Shown here: positions 33,693 through 42,213 of the stretch, one piece after another | How the letters are laid out: each line of letters starts with the position of its first letter | Numbering within the stretch: position 1 is the stretch's first letter | Source: Agromyces tardus | Lineage (GTDB): Bacteria > Actinomycetota > Actinomycetes > Actinomycetales > Microbacteriaceae | Direction of reading: 5' to 3' | Assembly (NCBI RefSeq): GCF_003710805.1 | Contig: NZ_RHHB01000007.1 | Coordinates: forward strand, 1-64,000 | DNA length: 64,000 bases | Made by a program: the position numbers and the translations under genes | Notes under the pieces: model-generated | Database searches by the model: none | The model's input: only the letters and a program-made list of their open reading frames with translations | Told to the model about the DNA's origin: nothing

Positions 33693-34087
33693 GCCTGCAC
33701 CGCCTTCATGGTCTTGCGGTCGTGCTCTTCGATGTGCAGCGTCTCGCCGTCGCCGATGATGATGTACGGGATGTAGAGCTTCAGGTCGACATCGACCTGG
33801 TGCTCGGCGTCATCCGCCTCGACGGGCAGGTCGCCCGACAGCACCGCGGAGTCGGTGGGGAACCACCACTCGCCGGTCTCGTCGACCAATTCGTCGAAGC
33901 CGAACTCGCGGCCGTTCATCTGCCAGCGCAGCGACTCCGTGGGCGCCTCGACCCCGTCGATGCGCAGCTTCGCACCGGCGATGCAGGACCCGGGGAGCGC
34001 CCGGTACCAGGGCAGGCGGACCTCGACGGCGGAGCGTGCGCCGGTGGTCGTGAGCGTTCCCTGCTCGATGATGCGATCGGGGATCAC
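33689..34087 (-). CDS. C-glycoside deglycosidase beta subunit (DUF6379-like) 2
   Basis: A 132-residue beta protein with AVEVRLPWYRALPGSCIAGAKL, a central REFGFDELVDETGEWWFPTD and late KLYIPYIIIGDGETLHIEEHDR. It aligns by eye with the beta domains at 30.3, 52.6 and 54.0 kb. The GTG start at 34087 is preferred because GGAGG stands five bases before it. It is the first gene of the seven-gene operon and is coupled to alpha-like subunit 2 by ATGA overlap. The C-terminal His/Glu/Asp-rich tail differs from that of beta 1. A 17-codon reading frame ends exactly across its start codon. Confidence 0.8.
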   Translation of the reverse strand: MIPDRIIEQGTLTTTGARSAVEVRLPWYRALPGSCIAGAKLRIDGVEAPTESLRWQMNGREFGFDELVDETGEWWFPTDSAVLSGDLPVEADDAEHQVDVDLKLYIPYIIIGDGETLHIEEHDRKTMKAVQA

Positions 34088-34137
34088 GAGAGCCTCCAGG
34101 TTCTGTGCCGACGCAGTCGGCGGGACATCTTTGTCAT
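34084..34137 (-). other. Possible 17-residue leader peptide overlapping the beta 2 start
   Basis: An ATG at 34137 opens a 17-codon frame rich in arginine (MTKMSRRLRRHRTWRLS) whose TGA stop overlaps the GTG start of the beta-subunit gene. The promoter-like elements just upstream would place the transcript start within a few bases of this ATG, so it could be read as a leaderless coding start that couples translation to the next gene. It may be chance; nothing but position supports it. Confidence 0.25.
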
Positions 34138-34146
34138 GGTTTCTAC

Positions 34147-34175
34147 ATCCTAAAGTCTGAATTCGACATAAGCAA
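34147..34175 (-). promoter_or_regulatory. Promoter with TTCAGAC operator-like box for the C-glycoside operon
   Basis: In the 92-base gap between the GMC oxidase and the beta 2 gene, the minus strand reads TTGCTT (34170-34175), 17 bases, then TAGGAT (34147-34152), a fair -35/-10 pair. The spacer carries CTTATGTCGAATTCAGAC. The TTCAGAC part recurs at the MFS promoter and upstream of ThuA, and CTTANGTCGAA also recurs upstream of ThuA. A common regulator is suspected. Confidence 0.55.
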
Positions 34176-34179
34176 GGAG

Positions 34180-35706
34180 CTAGACGGAACTCGCGAGTTC
34201 CTGCGCGATGGCCCGTGCGCCTCGGACCGCGAGCGCGACGCCGGTCAGCGTCGGGTTGCACGCCGTCGCCGTGGGGATCACGCCGTTGCCGGCGACGTAC
34301 ACCCCGGGTGCGGCCCAGACCTGGCTGTCGGGGCCGCAGACGCTGGAGCCGTCATCCGTCTCGCCCATGCGCACGGTGCCCTGGTAGTGCAGCGACGACC
34401 CGAGCGGCATCGTGAACGGCCGCTCGTCGAGTGGCTCGCCGACGGCCTTGCCCAGGCGCACGATCTCGTCGCCGGCCCGGGAGATGGTCTCGTGATCCTT
34501 CGGCGTGAGCGTGTAGTGGATCGTCATCGCGGGCATGCCGTAGGCGTCGGTTTCGGCCTCCGAGAACTCCACCCGGTCGGACTCCTGCAGGTCCTTCGCG
34601 CAGAAGAGCCCCAGGCCGACGATGGACCCGGGCGCGACCGGGTCGTCCTCGGCGAGCGGCACCGGCGAGGCGTCCAGCTGCATGATCTGCCCGTGGAAGG
34701 GCATGTCGTCGGTGAACGGGACCCAGCTGACGCCGGACTGTTCGCTCAACCCGGTGGCACCGGAGCTGTCGGCGGCATCGGCGACGACATCCCGGATCCG
34801 CGAAGCGAAGACGATCTGCGCCTGGTCGTTCAGGTAGCGCCCGAGCGCAGTCGGACGGATTCCGGACGCCCACAGCAACTGGGGCGTGCGCAGCGCATCG
34901 GCGGCGACCACGACGAAGTGAGCGCGCACGGCGTGCGTCTCGCCGGTGCGCCGGTCGGTGACCTCGACTCCCGCAGCTCGGCCGGCCTCGAGCAGCACCC
35001 GCGTGACGAGGCTCTCGTCGAACAGCGTGAAGTTCCCGTTCCCACGGGTCACGTCGCCGAGCACGACGTCCGATCCCGACCAGACGAGGCGGCCGTCGTC
35101 GCGACGGTGCACCGCGAGCGGCATCTTCTGCACGCGCGTCTCCGGTGAGCGGCCCTCGTCGATCGCGGCGACGAGGCGATCCCGCACGAGCTGCGCATAC
35201 GGCGACGCGTCGAAGGCATCGCTGGTGACGCCCAGGAGCCGCTCGCCTTCGCCCAGCAGCTCGTCGAGGTCGGACAGGAAGGCGATGCGCTCGCTCCCGC
35301 CAGGTCGCGGACACGCGCCGGTCCAGTGCGCGGCCATGCCGCCGACGTTGCTCGACATCGCCGCCACGGGCAGCCCGTCTTCGCCCTCGACCTGGTAGCC
35401 CGTGTCGAGCAGGAACGTGCCGGGGCGGCCCCGACGCTCTCCGCTCTTGACGGCACCGGGGTTGGCGACCGTCGCCGCCCCCGCCCCAGGGCCGGCGGAC
35501 AGTTCCTGTGCTCGAGCCCGCTCCGCCGGATCGGCGATGTTCTTCACGTGCGCCCCGGGAGGGTCGGACACGGTCGGGCCGACCTCGAACATCGCGATGG
35601 TCGCGCCGGGTGCCTGCTCGCTCAGGACCCGGGCGTAGGTCGCGCCCGCCGGTCCGCTGCCGACGATCGCGACGTCGACCGCCTCGGGGTAGGTCCGCAC
35701 GCTCAT
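34180..35706 (-). CDS. GMC-type FAD sugar oxidase (CarA/glycoside 3-oxidase-like) 1
   Basis: A 508-residue flavoprotein with the dinucleotide motif VGSGPAG (residues 15-21), NVGGMAAHWTGACPRP (flavin region like pyranose oxidases), SLHYQGTVRMG (catalytic His440) and ATACNPTLT (Asn484). This His-Asn pair and the overall pattern are those of pyranose oxidase-like CarA enzymes of soil actinobacteria. Those oxidise the C3 hydroxyl of glucose in C-glycosides so that CGD can act. No signal peptide is present. It overlaps the TIM-barrel gene upstream (ATGA) and lies 92 bases before the CGD operon. Confidence 0.85.
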   Translation of the reverse strand: MSVRTYPEAVDVAIVGSGPAGATYARVLSEQAPGATIAMFEVGPTVSDPPGAHVKNIADPAERARAQELSAGPGAGAATVANPGAVKSGERRGRPGTFLLDTGYQVEGEDGLPVAAMSSNVGGMAAHWTGACPRPGGSERIAFLSDLDELLGEGERLLGVTSDAFDASPYAQLVRDRLVAAIDEGRSPETRVQKMPLAVHRRDDGRLVWSGSDVVLGDVTRGNGNFTLFDESLVTRVLLEAGRAAGVEVTDRRTGETHAVRAHFVVVAADALRTPQLLWASGIRPTALGRYLNDQAQIVFASRIRDVVADAADSSGATGLSEQSGVSWVPFTDDMPFHGQIMQLDASPVPLAEDDPVAPGSIVGLGLFCAKDLQESDRVEFSEAETDAYGMPAMTIHYTLTPKDHETISRAGDEIVRLGKAVGEPLDERPFTMPLGSSLHYQGTVRMGETDDGSSVCGPDSQVWAAPGVYVAGNGVIPTATACNPTLTGVALAVRGARAIAQELASSV

Positions 35707-36497
35707 GCGTCGGCCGCGAGCTTCTGGATGAGCTTCACCGACTCGGCCGACGCCGTCGTCGGGTAGTACTCGAGGCCGATCGGGCCGTCGTAGCCCGACC
35801 CCCGCAGCAGCGCGAGGGAGGCCGGCCAGTCGATCGACCCGCTCCCGGGCTCGCCGCGTCCGGGGGCGTCGGCGAGCTGCACGTAGCGGATGAGATCGCC
35901 AGCGTTCGCGAGTTCGGCCGCGACATCCTCGCCCTCGACGGTCGAGTGGTACAGGTCGTAGAGCACGCCGAAGAACGGCGAGTCGACGCCGCGCGCGACG
36001 TACACCGCCTCACTCGTGCGATCGAGCAGCGACCCCGGGTGGTCGACGCGCACGTTGACCGGTTCGAGCACGAGGGTGATGCCCGAGCCGTCGATCTGCG
36101 CGACGGCCTTCTGGTAGATCTCGATGAGCTTGTCGAGCTGCACCTGGCGCTTCCAGCCGCCGAACCCGGTGCCGCTGCCCACGACGATGCGGGGCGTACC
36201 GAGCTCGTGCGCGATCTCCACGCCCTCGTCGAGCTTGCGGAAGAACTCCGAGTGATCCCACGGCGGGATCATGAACTGCGTGCGCGGCTCGGCGAGCTGG
36301 GCGGTCAGCTGGGTTCCGGTCTCCTCGAGCGCGGCCTTGAGCGCGGGCAGGTCCTTGGGGGTCGACGGCGCGTCGACCCCGGTCGGCCCCCACATCTCGA
36401 CGGCGGTGAAGCCGGATGCCGCAGCCGCGCGCACGCGGTCGTGATAGTCGCCGGCCTCGGTGAAGAGGAGTTCGATGTTGGGTGCGAGCTGGTACAT
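35703..36497 (-). CDS. TIM barrel isomerase, hydroxypyruvate-isomerase-like
   Basis: A 264-residue xylose-isomerase-like TIM barrel with VEMWGP, TLVLEPVNVRVDHPG (Glu ligand), FGVLYDLYHSTVEG (Asp ligand, nearby His), VQLADAPGRGEPGSGSIDW and IGLEYYP (second Glu). The GRGEPGSG segment is typical of Hyi-like isomerases and differs from CGD alpha subunits. It likely isomerises or epimerises a small keto sugar released by the pathway. It sits between a SnoaL-like gene and the GMC oxidase, with ATGA overlap to the latter. Substrate not determinable from sequence. Confidence 0.82.
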   Translation of the reverse strand: MYQLAPNIELLFTEAGDYHDRVRAAAASGFTAVEMWGPTGVDAPSTPKDLPALKAALEETGTQLTAQLAEPRTQFMIPPWDHSEFFRKLDEGVEIAHELGTPRIVVGSGTGFGGWKRQVQLDKLIEIYQKAVAQIDGSGITLVLEPVNVRVDHPGSLLDRTSEAVYVARGVDSPFFGVLYDLYHSTVEGEDVAAELANAGDLIRYVQLADAPGRGEPGSGSIDWPASLALLRGSGYDGPIGLEYYPTTASAESVKLIQKLAADA

Positions 36498-36515
36498 GGA
36501 GGCGTCCTTCGGTGG

Positions 36516-36890
36516 TCAGAACATCGGATGGTCGTGGGCGGCATGCACGGGGACCTGTTGCAGCACGTCCCAGTGCTCGACGATCCGGCCGTCCTCGAAT
36601 CGGTAGATGTCCGCGACCGCGGCGTCGGGAGCGCCGGGGCGGGAGGCTTTGACGTGCACCATCGCGAGATCGCCGTCGACGAGGATGCGCTGCACCTCGA
36701 ACCGGGCGTCCGGCGAGCCGTCGAACTTCGGCGTCAGCATCGCGATCGCCGCCGCCGGGCCGTCGCCGATGGTCGGGTTGTGCTGGCGGTAGTCGTCCGC
36801 GACGAGCTCGGCGAAGGCATCCGCCACCCGCTTCCGGGTATAGAACAGCTCCACGAACCGCTCGAAGGCGGCCCGGTTGTCGGTGCTCAT
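36516..36890 (-). CDS. SnoaL-like polyketide-cyclase family protein
   Basis: A 124-residue protein with the SnoaL/NTF2 cone: FVELFYTRKRVADAFAELVADDYRQHNPTIGDG at the start, then VQRILVDGDLAMVHVKA and DIYRFEDGRIVEHWDVLQ. The YRQHNP and HWD residues match the predicted SnoaL-like SnoaL_2 pocket. Family members are isomerases, cyclases or binding proteins. It lies eight bases after the permease gene and before the TIM-barrel gene, so it is part of the same operon. Its role in glycoside breakdown is unknown. Confidence 0.75.
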   Translation of the reverse strand: MSTDNRAAFERFVELFYTRKRVADAFAELVADDYRQHNPTIGDGPAAAIAMLTPKFDGSPDARFEVQRILVDGDLAMVHVKASRPGAPDAAVADIYRFEDGRIVEHWDVLQQVPVHAAHDHPMF

Positions 36891-36897
36891 CTGCCGG

Positions 36898-37734
36898 TCA
36901 GCCCTTCAGCCCGCCGGCGAAGCCCTGGATGAACCGCTTCTGGGCGAACATGTAGAACAGCAGGATCGGGATCATCGAGATGATCACGACGGCGAAGATC
37001 TTGTTCCACGCCGAGACGAGCCCGCCGACGTACGTGTACATCGCGACGGGCAGCGTCTGCGTCTCCGAGCCGCCGAGGAAGATCAGCGAGTTGAAGAAGT
37101 CGTTCCAGACGATGAGGCCCGCGAGGATCGCGACCGTTCCCGTCGCGGGCGACATGAGCGGCAGCACGACCCGGAAGAAGGTCTGCGTCGGCGTGGCCCC
37201 GTCGATGACCGCGGCCTCCTCGTATTCGGTCGTCATGCCCCGGAAGAAGCTCGCATAGAGGAACACGGAGAGCGGAAGCAGGATGCCGATCCACAGCAGG
37301 ATCATGCCGAGCGCATTGCCCGTGAGCCCGACGGTGCGCGCGCCGATGTAGAGCGGCACCGTGCCGAGCTGGGCGGGCAGGATGATCGCGATGAGCACGA
37401 GGTAGTAGGTGAGGGTGCTCCACGTGCGGGTGCGGCGCGCGATGACGTAGGCGGCGATCGAGCCGAGCAGCACGAGGCCGAAGATCGCCCCGGCCGTGAT
37501 GATGACGCTGTTGACGATGCTCATCGGGATGCTGTTGCGGCCCGTGGTGGTGAGCACCTCGACGAACGCGCCGAAGTCGACCGTGGTCGGCGGCGCGATC
37601 GCGCTCGTGGTCAGCGCCTCCTGGTCGGTCTTGAGCGAGGTGACGACGAGGATGTAGAGCGGCAGCAGGCCGATGAGCGTGACGAGCCAGACGAGCAGTT
37701 CCCGGAACGCGGTGAGCTTGGTATAGCGGAACAT
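36898..37734 (-). CDS. CUT1 ABC sugar transporter permease (MalG-like)
   Basis: A 278-residue protein with about six membrane helices and the EAA loop EEAAVIDGATPTQTFFRVVLPLM that contacts the ATPase. LVVWLVTLIGLLPLYILVVTSLK at the N-terminus and the IQGFAGGLKG end are typical of MalG-type permeases. It partners the upstream permease (gap four bases). No ATPase gene is present nearby; a shared MsiK-like ATPase encoded elsewhere is the usual solution in actinobacteria. The likely cargo is a plant glycoside or the sugar part of one. Confidence 0.9.
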   Translation of the reverse strand: MFRYTKLTAFRELLVWLVTLIGLLPLYILVVTSLKTDQEALTTSAIAPPTTVDFGAFVEVLTTTGRNSIPMSIVNSVIITAGAIFGLVLLGSIAAYVIARRTRTWSTLTYYLVLIAIILPAQLGTVPLYIGARTVGLTGNALGMILLWIGILLPLSVFLYASFFRGMTTEYEEAAVIDGATPTQTFFRVVLPLMSPATGTVAILAGLIVWNDFFNSLIFLGGSETQTLPVAMYTYVGGLVSAWNKIFAVVIISMIPILLFYMFAQKRFIQGFAGGLKG

Positions 37735-37738
37735 GGCG

Positions 37739-38698
37739 TCAGTCCTTCCCGAGCGAGCGGTCGCGCGTCACGTACTGCTGCAGGATCGCGAACGCGAGGA
37801 TGATCACGGTGAGCACGAGCGCGAGCGCCGACCCGAAGCCGAACTGCCCGAGCGAGAACGCCTGCTTGTACACCTCGGTCGCCAGGGTCTCGGTCGCCCC
37901 CGCTGGACCGCCGGCCGTGAGGGCCAGGATCTGGTCGAAGATGCGCAGGCCCTGGATGATGCCGAGCGTGGTCGCGATCGCGATCGACGGGCGGATGGCG
38001 GGCACGGTGACGTGCCAGAACCGGCCCCAGATGCCCGCGCCGTCGAGCGCCGCGGCCTCCTCGACCTCGACGGGCACGCTCGCGAGGCCCGCGAGGTAGA
38101 TCACCATCGTGAAGCCGGTCTGCTGCCAGACGACGGTGATCAGGATCGCCCAGATCGACCAGGTCGGGTCGGCCAGCCAGACCTTCTGCAGCTCCTCGAG
38201 GCCGAGGAAGCCGAGCAGGCCGTTGAGGGGCCCGTTGAACTGGAAGATGAACTTCCAGACGTAGGCCACCGCGAGGGGGCTCAGCACCACCGGCATGAAC
38301 AGGAGGGTGCGCAGGAGGTAACGCGTCTTGAGCATGCGGTTGATCGCGAGTGCGTAGAGCAGCCCGAAGACGTTCGTGAGGATCACCGAGGCGAACGCGA
38401 GGAAGAGCGTGTTCCAGACGGCGCCGAGCAGCAGCGGATCCTGGAAGATGCGGACGAAGTTGTCGAGGCCGACGAAGTCCCAATCGCCCAGGCCGGTCCA
38501 GTTCGTGAAGGCGAAGAAGCCGCCCGTGAGCGTCGCGACGTAGTGCACGCCGATCACGAGGGCGATCGCCGGAAGGGCCCACCACCAGTGGCCGAACGTG
38601 ATCAGGGGCTTGCGGCCCCTGCGACGTGGCGGCGGCGTGTTCCGTGCGTCGGGCGGCACGGTGATGGAGCGGGTGCTCTCCTGCATCGTCACGGTCAT
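37739..38698 (-). CDS. CUT1 ABC sugar transporter permease (MalF-like)
   Basis: A 319-residue permease with a basic cytoplasmic N-terminal tail (PPPRRRGRKP), about six helices and the EAA loop EVEEAAALDGAGIWGRFWHVTVPAI. It is the first gene of the minus-strand operon: MalF-like, MalG-like, SnoaL, TIM barrel, GMC oxidase. The ATG at 38698 is chosen; an in-frame ATG at 38713 and a GTG at 38782 are alternatives. The matching solute-binding protein is most likely the plus-strand lipoprotein at 42214, separated by the divergent GH106 gene. Confidence 0.88.
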   Translation of the reverse strand: MTVTMQESTRSITVPPDARNTPPPRRRGRKPLITFGHWWWALPAIALVIGVHYVATLTGGFFAFTNWTGLGDWDFVGLDNFVRIFQDPLLLGAVWNTLFLAFASVILTNVFGLLYALAINRMLKTRYLLRTLLFMPVVLSPLAVAYVWKFIFQFNGPLNGLLGFLGLEELQKVWLADPTWSIWAILITVVWQQTGFTMVIYLAGLASVPVEVEEAAALDGAGIWGRFWHVTVPAIRPSIAIATTLGIIQGLRIFDQILALTAGGPAGATETLATEVYKQAFSLGQFGFGSALALVLTVIILAFAILQQYVTRDRSLGKD

Positions 38699-38768
38699 TC
38701 TGCTTCCTGACATCGTCGTCACGCGCTCCACTGGCATTCGAAGGCGCACGGCTACTCTCCCACGCTTG

Positions 38769-38810
38769 CGTCTAAAACACACATTAGTTGTCGCGATATC
38801 GCGTATAAGT
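38769..38810. promoter_or_regulatory. Divergent promoter region with perfect palindrome CGCGATATCGCG
   Basis: The gap 38699-38856 between the transporter operon and the GH106 gene is AT-rich. It holds a perfect 12-base palindrome (38792-38803) directly followed by TATAAG (38804-38809), a good -10 element on the plus strand. A minus-strand TTTTAGACGCAA box (38766-38777) resembles the TTCAGACG boxes at 34, 57 and 60 kb. A repressor sitting on the palindrome would block the GH106 promoter. Confidence 0.5.
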
Positions 38811-38856
38811 ACGGGGGGCCGTGGGCCGAGGCATCCGACTGGAAGGATTCAACGTT

Positions 38857-41800
38857 ATGAGCGAGCACCCGTCGACGACGCCGTGGCCGGACTCCGATCC
38901 GCTGTGGGACGCCTTCATCGACCCGCCCGACGAGGCCCGCCCCCGCGTGTGGTGGCACTGGATGGACGGGAACGTCGACCCCGCGGGCATCGTGCGCGAC
39001 CTCGAGTGGCTGCACGGCGTCGGCGTGCGCGGCGTGCAGCTGTTCGACGGGGGCATGGGCGGTCCGCTCGTCGTGCCCGAGGCCATCCGCCCCGGCTCCG
39101 AAGCCTGGGCGGAGGCAGTCGGCACGGCGGTAGGCACCGCGTCGGAGCTCGAGATGGAGCTCGCGGTCGCGACCTCATCCGGCTGGAGCGCAGCAGGCGG
39201 ACCGTGGGTCGAACCGGTCGACGCGATGAAGAAGGTGGTCTGGTCGCAGACCCCGGTCGTCGGCGGCGGCGCGGTCGAGACCGCCCTGACCCCGTTGCCC
39301 GACGTGCCGGGGCTCTACCAGGACTGCCCGCGCTGGGGCGGGGGTGACGACGTCGCGCGCTTCGCCGCGGACTGGCGCGTGCTCGCCTTCCCGGCGGATG
39401 CCGCGCGCGAGCCCCTCGTTCCCGCCGAGGTCCACGCCTCGTCCCGGATCGGGGACTGGTCCTGCCTGACGGACGGATCGTTCGCCAGCACTCTCTCGCT
39501 CCCCCGCGATCCCGACGCCTGGTCGGCGGCGTGGGTCGAACAGGAGTTCGCGCAGCCCACCACCGTGCGCTCGGTCGTCGTGGGCCTGCCCGGACCACGC
39601 GGATTCGGCGCGGCCCCGCCGCCCACGGCGGTGCTGCAGGCGAGCGATGACGGCATCGGGTATCAGGACATCGTTGAACTCCCACCCAGCACGGTTCCGG
39701 CGCGCACCGCGAGCTTCCCCGCCGTCACCGCACGTCGATTCCGCGTGGTGCTGTCGGGCGCCTCGGCCGACGACGCCCTGCCGCCGATCGCCGACGGGGT
39801 GCGCGTTCCGCCGGTGCTGCGCAAGGCCGACAGCTTCCTCCTGTCGGAGTTCGCCCTGCGCACGGCCGGCCGTGTGGCCGACGCCGAGGTCAAGGCGGGG
39901 TTCGGTGCGGCGCCCGACTACTTCGCGGTGGAGTCGGACCCTCGCGTCGGCGTCGGCGTCGTCGAGGCATCCGCGGTACTCGACCTCACCGACCACGTTC
40001 GCGACGGCGTGCTGCGCTGGGACGCCCCGCCCGGCTCCTGGAGCGTGCTGCGCCTCGGCGCGTCGCTCACGGGGCAGACCAACGGCCCCGCGCCGGCGGA
40101 TGCGACGGGGCTCGAGGTCGACAAGCTCGACGGCGAGCGCGTCAGCACGTACCTCGACGTGCACCTCTCGCGATTCGGCGGCGGCTTCGGCGCGCTGCTC
40201 AGCGACAGCATCGAGGCGGGCTCGCAGAACTGGACCGAGCGGATCCTCGAGCACTTCGCGCGCCTGCGCGGCTACGACGCCGGTCCATGGCTCCCGGCGC
40301 TCGCGGGGATCCTCGTCGGCTCGCCCGAGGCATCCGATCGATTCCTCTACGACTATCGCCGCACCGTCGCCGAGCTGCTCGCGGCCGAGTACTACGGAAC
40401 ACTCGCCGCAGAAGCGCATGGGCGCGGCATGACCTACTACGCCGAGGCGCTCGAAGACGGCCGCCCGCAACTCGGCGACGACCTCGCGATGCGCTCGCAC
40501 GCCGACGTGCCGATGGGCGCGATGTGGACGTTCGACCCCGAAGCGGGTCCGGCGCCCACCTACCTCGCCGACCTCAAGGGCGCCGCATCGGTCGCGCACG
40601 TGCACGGCAGGCGCTGGGTCGGCGCCGAGGCCTTCACGTCCTTCGACCGGCCATGGGCCTCGTCGCCGCGCTCGCTCAAGCACGTCGCCGACCTGCAGCT
40701 CGCGCTCGGCGTGACCCGGTTCTGCATCCACACCTCGCCGCACCAGCCGATCGCGGCTCCGCCGCCCGGCATCGCCCTCGCGCCGTTCCTCGGGCAGGCG
40801 TTCACGATCAACGAGACCTGGTCGGGGATGGCACGGCCGTGGATCGACTACCTGGCGCGCTGCTCGGCCGTGCTCAGCGGCGGCTCGCCGGCGGTCGACG
40901 TCGCGGTCTTCGTCGGCGAGGAAGCACCCGTCACCGGGCTGTTCGCTCGCGAGATCGACACGACCGTTCCACCCGGGTTCGACTTCGACTACGTCGGGGC
41001 CGACGCGCTCGCGGACGTGCTGCGCGTCGAGGACGGCCGACTCGTCGCGCACGGGGCGAGCTACCGGGCGCTGGTGCTCGGAGGCTCGAGCCGACGGATG
41101 ACCCTGCCGACGCTGCTCGCGATCGAGCGCCTGCTCGACCTGGGTGCCACGGTCATCGGGAATCGGCCCGAGGGCTCGCCGTCGCTCGCCGACGACCCAC
41201 GGGTCGTCGACGAGGTGTGCGAGCGCATCTGGTCGGGCGCGCGGGCGAGCGGCGCGGTCCTCGCGACCGCGGACGTCGCCTCGGCCCTGCGCGAGCTCGG
41301 GATGCGGCCGTCGCTCGAGGTGACGGGCGCGCCGGTGCGCCGGATCTCGCGTCGCATCGACGGCCGGCTCGTGACCTTCCTGGCCAACCCGTCGAGCGAG
41401 CCGGTGGAGCTGGTGGTCTCGATGTGGGAGCCGACGGAACCCCTCGTCGCATGGGACCCGGTCCGGCTCGTGGCCGAACCGCTCCGCGTCGTCGGGCGCG
41501 GTGATTACGTAGTGGCGCTGCCGGCCTTCGGCTCGGTGTTCATCCTGCCCTCGGCCCACGCCCCGGCGCCCACCATGCTCGAGCAGCGCGTGGAGGTGAC
41601 GGGCGACTGGGAGTGCACGGTCGGCGGCTCGCCGACGACGGCGATGCCGGGGCATCCGCGGTTCTGGACCGAGCTCGACGACGCGTCGCGGGCCTTCTCG
41701 GGGATCGGCCGCTACCGGCTCGCGTTCGCGCTGACGGAAGCGCAGGCGGCAGCGGATCGACTCCTGCTCGACCTCGGCACCGTGCGCGACCTCGCGCGCG

Positions 41801-42066
41801 TGACGCTCAACGGGGTCGACTGCGGCGTCGCGTGGACGGCGCCGTTCGTGGTCGACGTCACCCGGGCGGTACGGCCCGGCCGGAACGTCCTCGACGTGGA
41901 GGTGGCCACGCCGTGGCGGAACCGCCTGATCGCCGAAGCCGCCGCGCCGACCGGGGAGGTGTTCGCGCCGATGACCGCGGTGTTCGATGCGACCGCGGAG
42001 CCGATGCCCGCGGGCCTGGCCGGGCCCGTCGCGCTCAGTGCCGCGGTCCGCGCTTCGGCCGAGTGA
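38857..42066 (+). CDS. Alpha-L-rhamnosidase-like, glycoside hydrolase family 106
   Basis: A 1069-residue protein opening with the GH106 signature PRVWWHWMDGNVDPAGIVRDLEWLHGVGVRGVQLFDGG. Later come YYGTLAAEAHGRGMTYYAEALED, HGRRWVGAEAFTSF and FCIHTSPHQP, all in the places expected for the family (catalytic Glu residues lie in this barrel). The last 170 residues resemble the galactose-binding-like beta domain (RVTLNGVDCGVAWTAPFVVDV). No signal peptide is evident, so it should work inside. AAGGA precedes the ATG at 38857. With GH78 at 20 kb it is the second rhamnosidase type in the window, pointing to rhamnosylated plant glycosides. Confidence 0.88.
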   Translation: MSEHPSTTPWPDSDPLWDAFIDPPDEARPRVWWHWMDGNVDPAGIVRDLEWLHGVGVRGVQLFDGGMGGPLVVPEAIRPGSEAWAEAVGTAVGTASELEMELAVATSSGWSAAGGPWVEPVDAMKKVVWSQTPVVGGGAVETALTPLPDVPGLYQDCPRWGGGDDVARFAADWRVLAFPADAAREPLVPAEVHASSRIGDWSCLTDGSFASTLSLPRDPDAWSAAWVEQEFAQPTTVRSVVVGLPGPRGFGAAPPPTAVLQASDDGIGYQDIVELPPSTVPARTASFPAVTARRFRVVLSGASADDALPPIADGVRVPPVLRKADSFLLSEFALRTAGRVADAEVKAGFGAAPDYFAVESDPRVGVGVVEASAVLDLTDHVRDGVLRWDAPPGSWSVLRLGASLTGQTNGPAPADATGLEVDKLDGERVSTYLDVHLSRFGGGFGALLSDSIEAGSQNWTERILEHFARLRGYDAGPWLPALAGILVGSPEASDRFLYDYRRTVAELLAAEYYGTLAAEAHGRGMTYYAEALEDGRPQLGDDLAMRSHADVPMGAMWTFDPEAGPAPTYLADLKGAASVAHVHGRRWVGAEAFTSFDRPWASSPRSLKHVADLQLALGVTRFCIHTSPHQPIAAPPPGIALAPFLGQAFTINETWSGMARPWIDYLARCSAVLSGGSPAVDVAVFVGEEAPVTGLFAREIDTTVPPGFDFDYVGADALADVLRVEDGRLVAHGASYRALVLGGSSRRMTLPTLLAIERLLDLGATVIGNRPEGSPSLADDPRVVDEVCERIWSGARASGAVLATADVASALRELGMRPSLEVTGAPVRRISRRIDGRLVTFLANPSSEPVELVVSMWEPTEPLVAWDPVRLVAEPLRVVGRGDYVVALPAFGSVFILPSAHAPAPTMLEQRVEVTGDWECTVGGSPTTAMPGHPRFWTELDDASRAFSGIGRYRLAFALTEAQAAADRLLLDLGTVRDLARVTLNGVDCGVAWTAPFVVDVTRAVRPGRNVLDVEVATPWRNRLIAEAAAPTGEVFAPMTAVFDATAEPMPAGLAGPVALSAAVRASAE

Positions 42067-42213
42067 GTGAGAGTCAGCGGATCAGCGGGGCTATTGCCTC
42101 GCATAATCAATACTAATGTCGGAATCAGGCGAATGTGTGACAGGCTGACTCTGCGGCCAGCGGCCGAGCCAGCACCCAACGGCTGGCGACAACGACGTCA
42201 CGAAAGGCTCGAC
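42067..42213 (+). promoter_or_regulatory. Promoter region of the CUT1 binding-protein gene
   Basis: This 147-base gap contains CATAAT (a near-consensus -10) and a TACTAAT stretch around 42100-42117, in an AT-rich patch. A 9-bp inverted repeat, AGAGTCAGC at 42070-42078 and GCTGACTCT at 42144-42152, flanks this patch. GTCGGAATC at 42118-42126 resembles a motif seen before the dioxygenase and ROK genes. The repeat could be a looping operator or a long stem in the leader. Confidence 0.4.

Noticed and set aside
35703-36497. TIM barrel considered as a CGD alpha subunit
   Set aside because: The GRGEPGSG segment and length fit hydroxypyruvate-isomerase-like proteins; no beta partner adjoins.
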